DNA of 64,000 nucleotides from Pelomyxa schiedti (GCA_020536535.1 JAHLWZ010000790.1:248001-312000); one strand, 5' to 3'; shown: positions 22,601 to 35,025, counted from the stretch's first letter. Program-made: numbers and translations. The notes: generated from the sequence alone by a model not told the origin.

Positions 22601-23020
22601 CCTCCAAGAAGGCTGCGCAAACGAATTCATCATCACAGGAGAAAAACTTCTGAAACTTCCGGCATGAGAGTGAGGTAGCGGCGACGTCGTGCCTATATTT
22701 GGAGCAGAATAGTGCATCGGAGAAGCGAGGCCGCTTGGAGACAGCGAGCACGGCGGCGTGCCCGTGCTCACGGGCGTGGCCCTTACAAGGTCTCCTTCCC
22801 CGGATCCAGAACCAGTTGGGAGAGACGTGCTCAGAGAAGCAGCCGATTGCGAAGATATCACGATCGGCGGGGAACTTGAGAGCCGCAGAGCAACTGCGGC
22901 TCGGCCTCGCAGCAATTGATGCGGCTGCATAATTTGCGTGGAAGAACGTGGGAGTGACGAGAGCGCACCGGGCCGCTCTGCGAAACGAAAAGGAAAACCC
23001 CATTTTGGACTTAGAGCCAT
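19697..23020 (-). CDS. Ras guanine-nucleotide exchange factor with DEP domain
   Basis: Multi-exon gene. A RasGEF-N (REM) module is seen at about 21940-21590 (THQYFIPTAELLSMLI; TLDIIKHWVENYNS). A DEP-like segment follows (EEAVISLWRSSPL; EIITYTLTHFPWLTREDIV; LGNLLAERRIIKC; 21460-21190). After a Ser/Thr/Pro linker the catalytic Cdc25 domain runs from about 20830 to 19700: FKELARQLTIIESKLFMAV, WNHKVVNEQRRLAPNVCRII, WVASEIVLTPNFKQRVCIVR, CRVLNNWSSMYAISLGLSS, FFDNTIEEL, ending with the conserved lipid/helix tail. It should load GTP onto Ras or Rap proteins at membranes. The N-terminal exon (ATG chosen at 23020, MALSPKWGF) is GC-rich and open in two frames, so the first 150-200 residues are uncertain. 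An in-frame ATG also lies at 23224. The stop is 107 bp from the converging BRPF-type gene. Confidence 0.82.
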
Positions 23021-23549
23021 TAACGTAGAGAAAGGTTTGCTTACGCATCGAGTCGCGACGGTTTTTTTGTTTTTCGTAAGCTTGATGAGTGTTTGGAATC
23101 TGATAAATCGTAGTTTCAAGGAAGTGATACCAAAAGAAAAAAGAACCAGAGAATGTAAGATACAGTGTACAGTGCTTTGAAATTTCGTGCCTTCTACTTC
23201 GTGTGTGTGACTTGTGCACGCCACAACCAGAAAAAACCGTGTTTATGTTGTAGTTGTGAGTCGCATGTGACTGACCCAGAAATGATAGCTTGAGCCATTT
23301 TGCCGATGGTAATTGGAGAATCTAGTTGGTAGACAAAAGACACAAGAGTATCCCTTATGTCTCAGCAGAGCTAACTTTTTCGTAGAATTTGATGATGAAG
23401 TTATGAACGGGACTTGGTGTTGGGCAAAAAAAAAATTAGCCAGGATACACAATGCTTTTCTATTTTGTGTGCCTTTTGCAAACCAACAAGCACAAAAATG
23501 TATTTATATAATTGTAAGCGTGCTAGTGACCAGACCAGAAAGTATAGCT
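23021..23549. other. Intergenic, nothing recognised
   Basis: 529 bp between two minus-strand genes, the Dsc1/Tul1-like gene and the RasGEF. Short open frames exist on both strands, but none shows a domain or extends a neighbour convincingly. The 5' part of the RasGEF transcript is probably here. Confidence 0.3.
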
Positions 23550-25954
23550 TTACAGAACAGGGAGTGCACTTCGGCATGTTGGGCACTCTAATTTGTACTC
23601 CATCCACTGCATAAGGCATTCAGTGTGGAACATGTGGTTGCATGGGGTGATCATATATGTTCCCCGCTGCATTTCTTGCCTTGCTCTGGTGTTGTGGTTA
23701 CAACATGAAAGATGAACTTTTGTGTGTCACAAGGCAAACAAACCTTTCAGCAAGTGGAGAATTGGCTGGAATAACGGGAGCTCCTCCGGTTTCAATGTCA
23801 GCCGCGTCCGGTTGCAGTTTGCACATGCAGATAACGCAGTCCGATTCCCGCAGCTCCGTTGCAGGAACAGGACGGTGATAGTTATATTTTGGGGGAAGGC
23901 ACTGTGAAAATGAGTGGAGATTATCGAGAAGTTGATATCCTTACTTTGGCAGGGATAAAGAACCTTGGGCCAAGCAAATCCTGTGAGTAGAGAACTATAA
24001 ATTGAAACACCACATATCTGTTCAACAATGGTAAGTGAAGAGCCGAGAAATCCTACGCACCCTACAAAGAGTAAAGCAACATTGTGCTGTGGCTCAAACC
24101 GCATAAAATTGTTGTTGTATCCAGTGAAATCTAGTTGTTGGTAAACAAAAGGAACCAAAGAGGTCTTCTGTGCATACAAACAGGAATAAAGAGACGACAA
24201 ATACTTGTTGCAAGTGTGAATGTGCTGTGAGGAGGTATTCAATAAAAAGCAGAAGTTTTTTTTTTGCATGCGTTAATAGGGACTGTGAGTGGCCATAATA
24301 CGCATTTGAGGCAATCTGTGGGATCCAAAACGAATACAGTGCTGCCACAATGAACATGAAGATACTTTGGAAATAATAAAAAAGCAGTAATCCACCAAAA
24401 AGCATTGCGTCTGCTGGGTTTCAGGTCGCAGTTATATACACTAAACATTACATAGTTTCCAATACATAAGTGAGACTTCTGTTCTCACAGTTTCTGCATT
24501 GCTTTTGAGCAACCCACAACTTAATGATATCCTACCTATTCCTTGTGCAAATAGTGCAGGGTTCCTGGCTTTCCTGACTGCCAATAACAGCCTCATTTCA
24601 AATAAGCTGAACTTCACAAATTGTATGAAAGAAGCTATTGCAAATGGATAGAAAAGAGGTTCTTTTGGAGAGAAGTCAATTGTGGGAGGACTTTGAAATT
24701 AATTAAACTAACTAAATACAAATGAAGCAGCGAGATGTAAGAAGCATAGGTAGGAGTCCAAGAGAGCATTGAGGTTGATAGTCCACTCTGATATTTTTAC
24801 TGCTGTCTGAAAGGAAGTGAGTACATCAGCAGAGAGTGATTTGATACCGCTTGCGTAGAGGCAGCATCCATTTGCTTTGCCAGAAAGTATGTCTCCACAA
24901 ATGAAACGATATACAGTACTATCAAGTAGTTCATCAACGGCCTGAAATACGCTGATTCAAGGAGTTCAGCTGCCTCAGCATCCAGATAGAACTCACAATT
25001 CTGACTGGAAATGGTCAGTAGTTGGTTGAGAGTGCTTTGCGCCACCTTGCAATGTACCCTCTCCAAACAATCAAAGTTGCTGCATCTTTATCATCAACAT
25101 CCCAATCAGGTTCGACTGTACAGTGGTTGATATAGAACGGGGGAGTGTTGTGCACTCACGGTGTGAGAGAAAGTTTTCATTTGGATCATAGAATCGAACA
25201 GAAAATCCCAGTTTAAGAAGGCACTTGGTGTTTGAGGAATTCACAGATGTGGGCAACATGGATTCCAAAAAAAGCTTTAAAATAGACTCGACGTTATTCC
25301 CCCCAATTGAGTCACTACTATACTCCAATGGAATACTGATGTTGGTGAACTCCACACTGGAGAGGAAGGAAAATTAACAATGACAATTACATAACAGTGG
25401 GAGTGTGAACCTATTCTCAGGTATACCAATGAGTAAAAGAGCACCAGGTTTTTGTAGATATATTCCTTGTAGATGATACTTGGTTGTAGTGTCTGACGAG
25501 TATATTCCATCTCTGAATGTGAGCATGGCCTTAAGAAAGGGTTATATCCAACTTCTCCCATTATAGATTTGGTTTTTGCCAGAGAGGGGGAAAAAAAGAG
25601 ACACCTCAACAGATGCAATTCCATCCACCTGGGTGGGTAAAACTACAATTTTATCAACCAAGAAATTCCCAGTAATATGATTGAAGGTTCCTCCTTCTCT
25701 CAAATTCACCCAAGGACCTAGTTGATTTTTTTGTTTCCAATGCAATTGAGCCATGACATCCCACAATTGCAAGGTTTCTCCAAAACAGCAAACAACCAAC
25801 CTTTGAAGAGGTCGGTGAGGTTTGTTGGCCTCTGGTCGCCCCCTGAGATCCCCAGGCCCGTCCGATCTGCTGCCGTGCTCGTCCCCACCAACAACGCAAC
25901 GACAACAACGAATGCACTCCACCCACATCGAGGTCGTGTCATTTCGTGTCGCAT
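23550..25954 (-). CDS. Dsc1/Tul1-like membrane RING E3 ubiquitin ligase
   Basis: The start (ATG 25954, or 25942) gives a signal peptide (WSAFVVVVALLVGTSTAA). A luminal domain follows with the features of the Tul1/Dsc1 family (FNHITGNFLVDKIVVLP; YHLQGIYLQKPGALLLIGIP; FTNISIPLEYSSDS). Then come several membrane helices (FRPLMNYLIVLYIVSFVETY at about 24940; further helices 24450-23940). The C-terminus is a RING-H2 finger (CVICMCKLQPD, then YMITPCNHMFHTEC and ECPTCRSALPVL) ending at 23550. In fungi the Dsc complex ubiquitinates transmembrane clients at Golgi and endosomes. Two exons separate the first C-x2-C pair from the rest of the RING. The gene is divergent from IleRS. Confidence 0.8.
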
Positions 25955-26392
25955 TGAGGCTGGTTTGATTGTGATGTGCCAGAAGAGTCATTCACGCTCT
26001 TTCAGAAAGTCCCTCAGAGGGGTTCATTTGTACAAACTGGGCTGTTCATTGGAACAGGTAAGAAATCGGGATTTATCCCAGCTGCTTGTGCCATCTCAGA
26101 GTTTTCTAGATTTGGATCATTTATTGGCCAATTACTTTCCTGTATAACGAGACGGTGCCCGGTTGAGTTGTCAAAAGGCAAATACATACACCCTCGCGAC
26201 ACTGAGAATTCATTAATTGTCAAAAAAAAAAAATACAACTGCAAATCCTACGCACCTCACGAAAACGAATAACTACAAAGAACGCCAACAACGAGGGAGC
26301 GAGTGTTGTTTTTATTACTGGGATTACGCATTACTCAACACCGACTTAACGTGCTCAAATTACAAAGGACACAAACGTGAAACTCAGCCGCC
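25955..26392. promoter_or_regulatory. Divergent intergenic region, Dsc1-like / IleRS
   Basis: 438 bp between the start codons of the RING ligase and IleRS. It includes a strong donor-like CAG|GTAAGAAA near 26057 on the plus strand, which may mark a 5'-UTR intron of the IleRS gene. No coding exon or RNA gene is recognised. Confidence 0.35.
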
Positions 26393-29300
26393 ATGAGTTA
26401 CAACTTCAAAGCCGTGGAAAACGAAGTTCGCGAGTTCTGGAATGCACATGACATTGTGGCCAAAGCCAAGCACTTGGCACATTCGGGGCCACGTGGCAAA
26501 TGCTATTTCCTGGATGGTCCTCCTTACACAAGTGGGCACGTTCACATTGGCACTGCCTGGAACAAGAGTCTCAAGGATGCTTATATAAGGTAGGACTGAA
26601 GTGCCATATGATTTTCCCCAACTGCAATTCCTACTTACACTTGAAGGTTCAAGCGAATGAGTGGATGGGATATCTGGGATCGAGCTGGGTACGATATGCA
26701 CGGTCTCCCAACAGAACGAGCGACTGAAAAAGCACTCAATATCTTTGGAAAGATAGCCATTATGAAATATGGTGCAGAGCAATTTGTGGCTCAGTGCAAA
26801 AAAACCTGCATTGACAATGCTCGAGATATGAGTGCCACTTTTTCCTTCATGGGGGTGTGGATGGACTTCGAGAAAGCTTACATGACAGTAGACAAAGAGT
26901 ATATCGAAGGTTGAAATTCATGCACCCCTTGGTGTTCGTTTTCTTAATCCATGTTAGGAGTTTGGTGGTTTGTGCACCGAGCATTTGAGGAGGGTCGCCT
27001 CTACGAAGCTGAGAAAACAATGACATGGGACGCTGTTAATTCTACAGCACTTGCTAAGCATGAATTGGAGTATCACAATATTACTGACTCAGCAATCTAC
27101 GTCAAATTTGCCGTTAAACCCGCCCCAACAGACCCAGCAGAACCCAAAACCTACTTTGTCATTTGGACCACCACGCCTTGGACTATTCCTTTCAATTTGG
27201 CCGTAATGGCTGGCCCAGATATTGACTACGTTCGTATTCAAGTAGTACACAAGGGTGTATTACAAGTATGGGTAATTGCACAAGCCCGTCTAGAGGATTT
27301 TGTTGTTCAAGAGCTTGGAATTACAGAGTACAAAGTTCTCTGGTCGGGCAAAGGAAAAGATTTGTGTGGAATGGAATACGAGCACCCGTTCGCAACAATT
27401 AATGGAGTGTACGCGAAATTGAAAGCTTCCATGCCCAAAATCCACACTGTCCTAATGAGTGCGGAGTATGTAGACACAAAGACTGGTACGGGTTTGGTAC
27501 ATTGCGCTCCAGGTATTTTGTTCGCCTCTTACTACTGTTCTGTTCATCTTTCTTTCCAGGATGTGGTCCTGAGGATTATGTTGTTGGTCAAGAAAACGGG
27601 ATTGCTCCCTTCAATACAGTAGATGAAAACGGGTTCTTTACTAACCTTGAACCAATGACTGGACTACGGGCAAAGCTGGATGATCCAGACTTCATCAACC
27701 TCATTGACAAACAGGGCGCACTTGTGCACAAAGGTACCGTGGACCATGACTATGCTTTTGGCGAGAGGAGTAAAGCCCCAGTTATATTCCGTACTACAAG
27801 GCAATGGTTTTTGCGTGTAGAGGACCTAAAGCAGAAATTACTTGATGCCAACTCAGGAGTAACTTGGTACCCACAAGCTGCAAAGAATGCGTTTACAGCT
27901 TGGTTGAGTGGACTCCGGGATAATAGTATCAGCAAACAGCGGTTCTGGGGAACCCCCCTTCCCATTTGGAGAAGTGTTGATGATGCTTCCGATTGGGTTG
28001 TTGTTAAATCTGCAGAGGAGTTGTGTTCTCTAGCAGGACTGCCTCAGGGGTCTCTTGTCGATCTTCATCCACCAGTTGTAGATAAGGTAAACGCTCTTTC
28101 ATTGTGCCCAACTGACACTGTCAATCAAGATCGAGTTCACACGTGTAAGCCCAAAGGACTCGAAGCCCCATATTTATCACAGGGTTCCAGATATTCTTGA
28201 TGTGTGGGTGGATGCTGGTGCTGCTTTTTTCAATTGCTTGCAGATGCCTGGGGAACCTCCACGTGATCACCGTGCTAACTTCCTTCCAGCGGAATTTATT
28301 TTGGAGGGCAGAGACCAAATCCGTGGCTGGTTTAATTTGCTTCATCTGGAAAGCATGGTAGCCTTTGGAAAACCTTGCTTTGAACATGTATACATGCATG
28401 GCTTCGTGAACGATTCCCAGGGCAGGAAGATGAGTAAAACACAAGGAAATTACATTTTGCCACAGGAAGTGTGGGACAAGTATGGTGTAGACACTCTCAG
28501 GTACTATCTGACTGGTGCTGCTAATCCCGGTGAAGACATGAGCTACAACATGCTAGATGTAGAGCAGAAATTTAAGAATCTGGGAGTTTTCTGGAATATT
28601 CACCGTTATCTTCTTACAACATGCACAACCCTGGCAGATGTTGCTTTCCCTGTTCCCCTTGCCAAATTGGATCCCGCAACTCTCGGGATCGAAGATCGCT
28701 ATATTTTATCACGGCTCAACGCCACAATTCGGGATGCCACTCAAACATACGAGCAGCACAACATGCACAAAGTTCCCGTAATTGTAGAAGATTTTCTCAT
28801 GGAGTTGAGCCATGTTTACATCCAATTAATTTGGGAGAAAAAGGATAATGGGTCCCCTGCTGAAAAACAGGCTCTTCTCAGCACTCTCACATATTGTGTA
28901 ATCAACGCATTTGTAATGCTTTCTACTTTTGCACCATTCATTGCAGAGAAGATTTACCAGGTAACTTGTTAATTACGTACTTTCCCCAATGAACCAAAAA
29001 ATAGAACCTGCGTACAAGCAACCTTCCAGGAATGGCTGATTTTACTCCCGCGGAGTCCATTCACCATCTACCATGGCCCACATGTGACGCTAGAATGATT
29101 GATACACAACTTGAAGTTGACGTGAACGTGGCAAAGGATGCCATTGCAGCACTTCTTGTTGCTCGCGAAAAGGTCACTCTTCCTGTGAAGCAACCTTCAA
29201 GAGAGGTTAGAACTTGAATACTTGCCGTTTTCCTAACATTTCTTGTGTGTGTAGGCACGATTGGACTGCCCCACAAAATTAAAAGCATCCTTACAACGGA

Positions 29301-30023
29301 CTTCAGATCTCATTTCTTTGCGCACGGTATGTTGGTTTTTTAAATAGATAGTGCATCATTAATCACTCGTAGAACGTGAAAGCCCTCATTCTAGATCCTC
29401 CGGAAGCCACTATTACAGTCTCACCCAATAACAAAACAATCGGAAAGCAGTTTGGCCGCAATAGGCAACAGTTGTGTTCCTACATCGAAAAGAATGCAGC
29501 GGAAATTGGGGCCTCCCTCTGCAAAAGAACACCAACAACAGCTTCCGCATCCGCCAGTGCCTCAGCAACCTGGTCACTGAGTGTGGACCTAGCACTGCCC
29601 AGTGGCCCAATTGTGCTTACCGAGGAGCACATATCAGTTACACACGCAGTTCCGAAGCACTGGGCTGTTGGCAAGAATGGCGATTTGACTGCATTCGTGG
29701 ATACTACCAGGACTGACGAGCTAGAGTGGGAGGGCCGAGTGCGTGAGCTTGCACACAAAATCCAGCTGCTCCGTAAGAAAGGCGGGATGCAGAGGAACGA
29801 CAAGGCCCGCGTGCGGGTTCTGGTGCCCGGCAACGCCCCACAATTGGTTGCAGCCATTACCTCCAACGCCGTATTTCTTGCCGAGCGAACCGGCAGCCTT
29901 GAAGTAGCCGTTGCCGCTGTCGACGACCCCGCCGCCACCCTCGCAATCGAGGCTCCAACCGCCAGAGTCTCTTCAATTGACAAGGTGGCCTCGCACCCAA
30001 TTGCCTTGATCATACTCCCCTGA
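26393..30023 (+). CDS. ileS: Isoleucyl-tRNA synthetase, archaeal-type
   Basis: Charges tRNA-Ile with isoleucine. There are eight exons, with introns at 26590-26646, 26910-26957, 27513-27559, 28087-28129, 28961-29004, 29206-29254 and one near 29327-29371, all 43-57 bp and all supported by frame. The class-I signature is FLDGPPYTSGHVHIGTAWNK near 26510-26570, and KMSKT is near 28430 (GRKMSKTQGN). Editing-domain landmarks (TTPWTIPFNLAV; GTGLVHCAPG + CGPEDYVVGQ) are present, as is an anticodon-binding region (LSHVYIQLIWEKKDNGS). The GPPYTSGH-H-GTA-NK context resembles archaeal IleRS rather than the PPFATGLPHYGH form of ordinary eukaryotic cytosolic enzymes. The C-terminal domain (29380-30020) includes a short Ala/Ser repeat. 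No targeting peptide is evident, so a cytosolic enzyme is likely. Confidence 0.92.
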
Positions 30024-30324
30024 AGCCCATAAACGCCAATCCGAGCACACAAAAACAAAATAAATCTCGTATCTCTTGGACCTTCGTCTTTGAGCGAAAA
30101 GCCATTAGATTACAACAAATTAAAAAAAAAAAACAAAGCCCAAGGGAATGAGCAGTAATAATAATGCAGTGACGCCTAAGAAGAAGCACCACAGGCATTC
30201 GTTGGTCAAAGTAAGATCGTTTATACCGTGTGGGTAGTTGTGGGGATCTAAGTGCGCGTGGTAAAAGGTGAGTAAGACGGCGCCTACTACGTCGGCACTG
30301 CACGTTATTACTACGCAGTTGGAT
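30024..30324. other. Short intergenic, IleRS 3' / CAP-G 5'
   Basis: 301 bp holding the IleRS 3'-UTR (AAATAAA near 30058) and the CAP-G promoter. An open minus-strand frame with a hydrophobic end (30120-30443) lacks an ATG and is not accepted as a gene. Confidence 0.35.
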
Positions 30325-33300
30325 ATGATACAAAGGAGCCCGGCAGCTCCGGACGCTACCGTACTTGACGCGTGCGGGAGGGAAATGGTGAAAGCGTTTT
30401 GGGCTGATACGGAGGAATTCACTCGCTCCCTTATAAGTGTCACAGACAGGCAACCTTTTATTTCAAATACAATTCTCTAATAATCTTTTGCTTTCCAGAA
30501 TCTTGCTTGTAGCAGATCAAGAGATCACAGCTAGGAAGGTTATTCTTGGCATAGCATCATTCTTCAAAAAAGTCTACTCCAACACAACCCCTTCACTGGA
30601 TTCCTCCACGACCGCGAGTAGCATTGAATCTCAACCCCACAAGAAGCTTGATGAAATAACATCAACATATCTGAGACATGTGGTGGAACGCTCTGGTGTG
30701 GCAAATAAATCCGTTAGGTTACGGACTTGCCAAATAGTGGAAGCAGTTTTGGCCCATCTTGGTACTGATGTGGACTTACCGTATGTATGACTTCTTGATT
30801 TAGAGGTTTTTACCATGTTAGAAATGATCTGTGGAATTTGTTGGAAGAGTCAATGCTGCCTCGGACCACTGACAAAATTGCAGCCGTTCGTGAGCAGGCT
30901 ATCTCTGCAATTAAACGGTGGGTATGTTCGTTTGGTATTATAGCCAACTTGTGCAGATTGCAGGATACAAGCACGAACGATAACCCTGTGGTCCAACGAT
31001 TTTTAAATATGATTGGGGTCGATCCATCCTGGTACCTTTTCTTCATCCAACTTCAACTTATTTGTTCGTTTAGCAAAGTTAGATGCTCGGTTCTTCATTC
31101 TATAGTCATATCACCTATTACTATACCTTCGATAATTCTCCGGACAAGGTTCCTTCCCCTTCAACCCTATTTTCTTTTAAAGACTTTCCACTTCCACACT
31201 CTTTATTTCTCTTGCATCCCAACTACAACCTGAAGCACAGGGACACCAAAGAAGATGTTCGAAAACTGGCTTATGAGATTATTGGGTCAAAGATAGATAT
31301 TCACCTGCTCACTTTGAAACAACGTGCTTTTCTTGTTCATGAAGGACTTGGGGATAGGTCTCTTGCTGTTCAACAGGCCTGCAAAGAAATGGTCACTGGG
31401 CCATGGCTAGTTTCCAGCAAGTCGGATCCAATTCTGGTACAAAGATCACGCATTGATTTCCTTTGACCATAGTGAAATACAAAAGCTCATTCAAAGACTA
31501 CATTTCAGTGAGAACCCAGAAGAAACTGAGATGGTTGCAAATTGCCTTGCTTTAGCTCACGCCTCTCCGCCACCTCCGCCCGGGGTTACTGGAAAGGGTG
31601 TCAAGTTGTCCGTAGAATACATTCTATTCCTCCGATCTATTTTAAAAACTGCTACTCCTGAGGAGTTACAGGTTTGTGATTACTGTAAGATCCTGAATTA
31701 ATTTTATGTAGACAGCGGAATCTGTTTTTCCTGAGATACTGTTGCTGTGCGGGGCAATCACGCATATCACAGGCAACAACAATCCAAACGTGAAGTTGGC
31801 TGTACAAATTCTCCTTCTAATACAGGAAATGATCACACATTCTATGTGTGAGGAGGGTGGAAAAACCGTCGTCTTAAATATGACTGGTGTGTTAGTACTG
31901 TCCTGTTGGCACAATCTTACTTCCTTGTAGGTCACCTGTTCACAATCTCAAATTTAGATCAGGAAATCATAGAAGCAGCTGTACCACCATTTGTCTTGCT
32001 CCATGAAGACCAATCCGCTTGTGACAAGTACCTCTATTAGTCAATACAACTGCTTAATAGTGTAGGGTACTTGTCAGAACATTGAATGAAATGCAGAATA
32101 AAGCACACAAAGCTGCTCTTTTGCATCAAATGGCTCTTCTTGTCTGTTGTGATTTCTTCTTCCAAGTAGTGACAGTGATTAGGACCCAGCAGATCGAAAA
32201 TTACTTCCTCTTATTGAGTCTGTTGTACTTCCGTGTATTCAGAATGCTGACTCCAAACTTCGTCTATTGGGCGTCAAGTGCCTGTCCGTCCTGTGCTTGA
32301 CTTCGGAACCAGTTGCAAGAGATCACATTACATTGCTATCACAAATAGCAAGACATGATACAGCAGAAATTAGGTTAATTGCCATAAAGGTATTCGCGAG
32401 AAAATCAGCTTTTCATGACCATGCTTAATAGGCGCTTTTCGATTTGGCTTTCGCACACGGAATTAATCATTTCGTTATACACCTTTCCAGTAACACAGCA
32501 GCAGTTGAATCTTCTAGTACTGCCGCAGTTGGTGCGAACCAAACTGAGGCCTTATGCGATGTTCTACGCGAATTCGTGGCCAGTGACGAACCAGCTGTGC
32601 AAGATACTGCAGCTGAAGGATTTGCTAAGCTTATGTATAACGACTTGATAGATGACGCAACTGTAATTTTTTTTCTTAATCTTTAATCACTCATAAGTTC
32701 GCATCAGGTGCTTGGGGTTCTAGTGATAATATTCTTCAGCCCTGATACCGCAAACTCAGCCAGACTACAACAATGCCTTTCAGTCTTTTTTGACACCTAC
32801 ACAAAAGAGCACCCTAATAGTATCTACTCCTATTCAATTCTTCACCTCATCAAATGGTAAGAGTTTTTGCATCGAAAGATGATAGAAGACTGCTTCTTCC
32901 AAGTTGTAATGATGTTACTTGCAGCAAAATCTGGAAGTGGCCTATCAACTGTAGATGCTATGTCAGTAGTTCGGTTTTTACTTGATCTTATTTCTCCTCT
33001 GTCACTTCCTGATGACTCCCCGTATGCCAAGCTGATAAAGCACAGAAAATATATTTAATACCGCAATTTTAGGGCTTGTGAGGAAGTGAAAACAGCACAT
33101 TTATCACACAACCGCATGGCCATATCATTGATAAACAATATTATTCTATGCAAAGATCAGGAAGGTGAGTTTTGATTCGTTGGAACATTAAAATCTGACT
33201 GCCGATGCCAGGGCCTTCAATTAATGTGTTTAGTAAAGCTCTGGGCTTTCTCCAACTTGTTTCCACTGATCAAGATAGCATCAAGCACATCCGTGCCCTT

Positions 33301-33871
33301 GTTGCAGTTGCACAAGAGTGCATAGGCAACAAGCAGGCACTGCAGGAGCTGTCTAAGTTCGTATCCACGGTTGTTACCTTGGATAGTACTCCAGAAGATC
33401 ACGTTCCAATCGATGCGTTTATTCAGCAGGTCAAAAAGTCTCCTGCGATTGCCAAAGCACTTCTAGGTAACATCTCCTCACTTCCCAGTAGCTATTTAAC
33501 CTCTCCTTTCAGGCTCGAAGTCCTCAAACCGCACAGCACCGAACAATGCAACAAGGAACACCACAAGGAAGGCGCCTGCCAAAAGAAGCTCCGTTTCCTC
33601 AAGTGAAGAATCCAGCCAAAGTAGCAGCGGGGAAAGTGCAAGTAGTAGCAGCAGTGATAGTGATAGTGATAGTGACAGTGACAGTGAGAGTGGAAGTAGT
33701 AGTAGTTCTAGTGGCAGTAGTAGCAGTGAACATGACTCTGACTCCAATTACTCCAATTCAGATGGCGAATCTCAGCACAGATCAACCCCGAAATCCAAAA
33801 TCCCCTCAACTTCACAAACATCAACGGCCTCCAACAAGCCCACCAAGAGTATTGCAACCAAGAAACCGTGA
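30325..33871 (+). CDS. NCAPG: Condensin complex subunit 3 (CAP-G)
   Basis: HEAT-repeat subunit of condensin I, needed to compact mitotic chromosomes. The ATG at 30325 (MIQRSPAAPD) was chosen because the frame is open upstream only with non-ATG codons. Family landmarks include YLRHVVERSGVANKSVRLRT near 30670, DLWNLLEESMLPRTTDKIAA near 30830, and AVREQAISAIKRW spliced to QDTSTNDNPVVQRFLN. RDTKEDVRKLAYEIIGSKID and FLVHEGLGDRSLAVQQACKE lie near 31240-31390. HEAT repeats continue through about 33500 over many short exons. The C-terminal tail (33510-33870) switches to a Ser-rich acidic stretch with Ser-Asp repeats. IleRS lies upstream on the same strand. Confidence 0.85.
33655..33735 (+). repeat. 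Ser/Asp-coding short tandem repeat
   Basis: Imperfect repeats of GTGATA and GTGACA followed by AGTAGTAGT runs lie inside the last exon of the condensin gene. They encode an SDSDSD...SSSS acidic tail, a good casein-kinase-2 type target. Such repeats are length-variable in other genomes. Confidence 0.7.
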
Positions 33872-34249
33872 GAGAAAAACAAACAGATTCTAGGATTTTG
33901 TTAAATCTGCCAGAAAAAAATTGTCACATCATTACCCGGCAAGATCTGACCTGTTGAAAGAATATTATTTCAAAAATAAATAAAACATACAGAGGCGATG
34001 ATGGAGATACTGCCAAGTCGAAGTGCCGAAGATTCGAACGAAACTAGACATGAGGAGTCAGTATCTTTCTTATCGTGACTGTGGGTAGTAATTTCGGCAC
34101 AACAAGGTTCGTACAGAGAATATGGGAAATTTTGGTGACGGAGCCTTTGAGGTGCATCGCCATTGGTACCAGACTCACTCTCTATTCTTTTTCCAACAAA
34201 ATCTCGAGGTGTACACAATAAAATGACGGAGGACCCACTGGTTAATCCA
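33872..34249. other. Intergenic, nothing certain
   Basis: About 380 bp between condensin and the next plus-strand gene. A minus-strand frame (33970-34218) ends in a hydrophobic stretch but has no recognisable domain or partner exon. An alternative upstream ATG for the next gene lies at 34223. Confidence 0.3.
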
Positions 34250-34882
34250 AGATGGTGGCTTCTTCATGTGGGCATTTCCGGCTTAAAACCACATCTAACT
34301 TATGGCAGGGAACTGGTAACAGCCAAAAAAGTTGATACCTGTTAACTGCACTGCAGTGGGCACCAAACCAGATATAATAAATGTGGAAAGTTCATCAATC
34401 TCAGTATTTAAGAAGGTAATCACACCCTCTACCGGATTTCAATCTCACGCTGGCGTAGTGGCCGTTTTCTCTACGAGGTTTTATTATAAAATCTCCCTTT
34501 TTGTAACAGTTTTCAGGAACAGCTGGAATCCTATGCTTCAATATTGGTGATAGTGGTTTGCGTTTATGCATCTTATGGTTTTCAGCTTCTCTTCCTTCTG
34601 TTACTTACCAATTTTTACAGGCAACTCCACTACTGGTGGTACTCAGAGGACATCTTCTCTGTTTTTGTTGTACATTCGGATGTAATGCAGTACAAATGTA
34701 AGCTGTTACTCAATTCCTCACAGGAAAGTGAGAAAGCTCTCTTTGAAATGAATGTGCATTGTGCAACGAAGCGAGAAAGCCCTGACTTGCTGTGGAAGCA
34801 GGACAGCAAACTGGGGATTGATTACAAGGTATCTAGGACCCAAAAAATAGAAGAACTAACTCCGCGAAGGCGAAAATGGTAG
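34250..34882 (+). CDS. Hypothetical protein
   Basis: I do not recognise the family. A consistent reading frame was found over several exons. MVASSCGHFRLKTTSNLWQG (34250) joins VGTKPDIINVESSSISVFKK, which reads on without an intron to GFQSHAGVVAVFSTR. A splice then gives NSWNPMLQYW, and another gives QLHYWWYSEDIFSVFVVHSD, QYKCKLLLNSSQESEKALFE and LLWKQDSKLGIDYK near 34828. The Trp/Tyr-rich middle suggests a beta-sandwich rather than a membrane protein. The last exon and stop (34882) are uncertain. It converges on the histidine phosphatase. Confidence 0.4.
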
Positions 34883-35025
34883 AGATGGATTACGGACGTG
34901 TAGCACTAGTTTGTAGTGTAAGAAATTTTGAAGACTGAACAACTTTTTAAAAAAGTCTTCTTGTGACTCTTTTCTTTCTCCAAAATTGAGAGGATGAGGG
35001 CTATGTACAAGCCATGGCTTTCCAA

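Noticed and set aside
25990-26110. Minus-strand TTTCTTACCTG resembling the 5' end of U1 snRNA.
   Set aside because: Only the splice-site-pairing bases match; stem-loops and an Sm site are not seen. It is better explained as a plus-strand donor CAG|GTAAG in a 5'-UTR.
30120-30443. Minus-strand open frame ending in a strong hydrophobic helix next to condensin.
   Set aside because: It has no ATG, overlaps the first exon of CAP-G in antisense, and no acceptor joins it to an upstream exon. Its hydrophobic end is partly the complement of an A-rich run.
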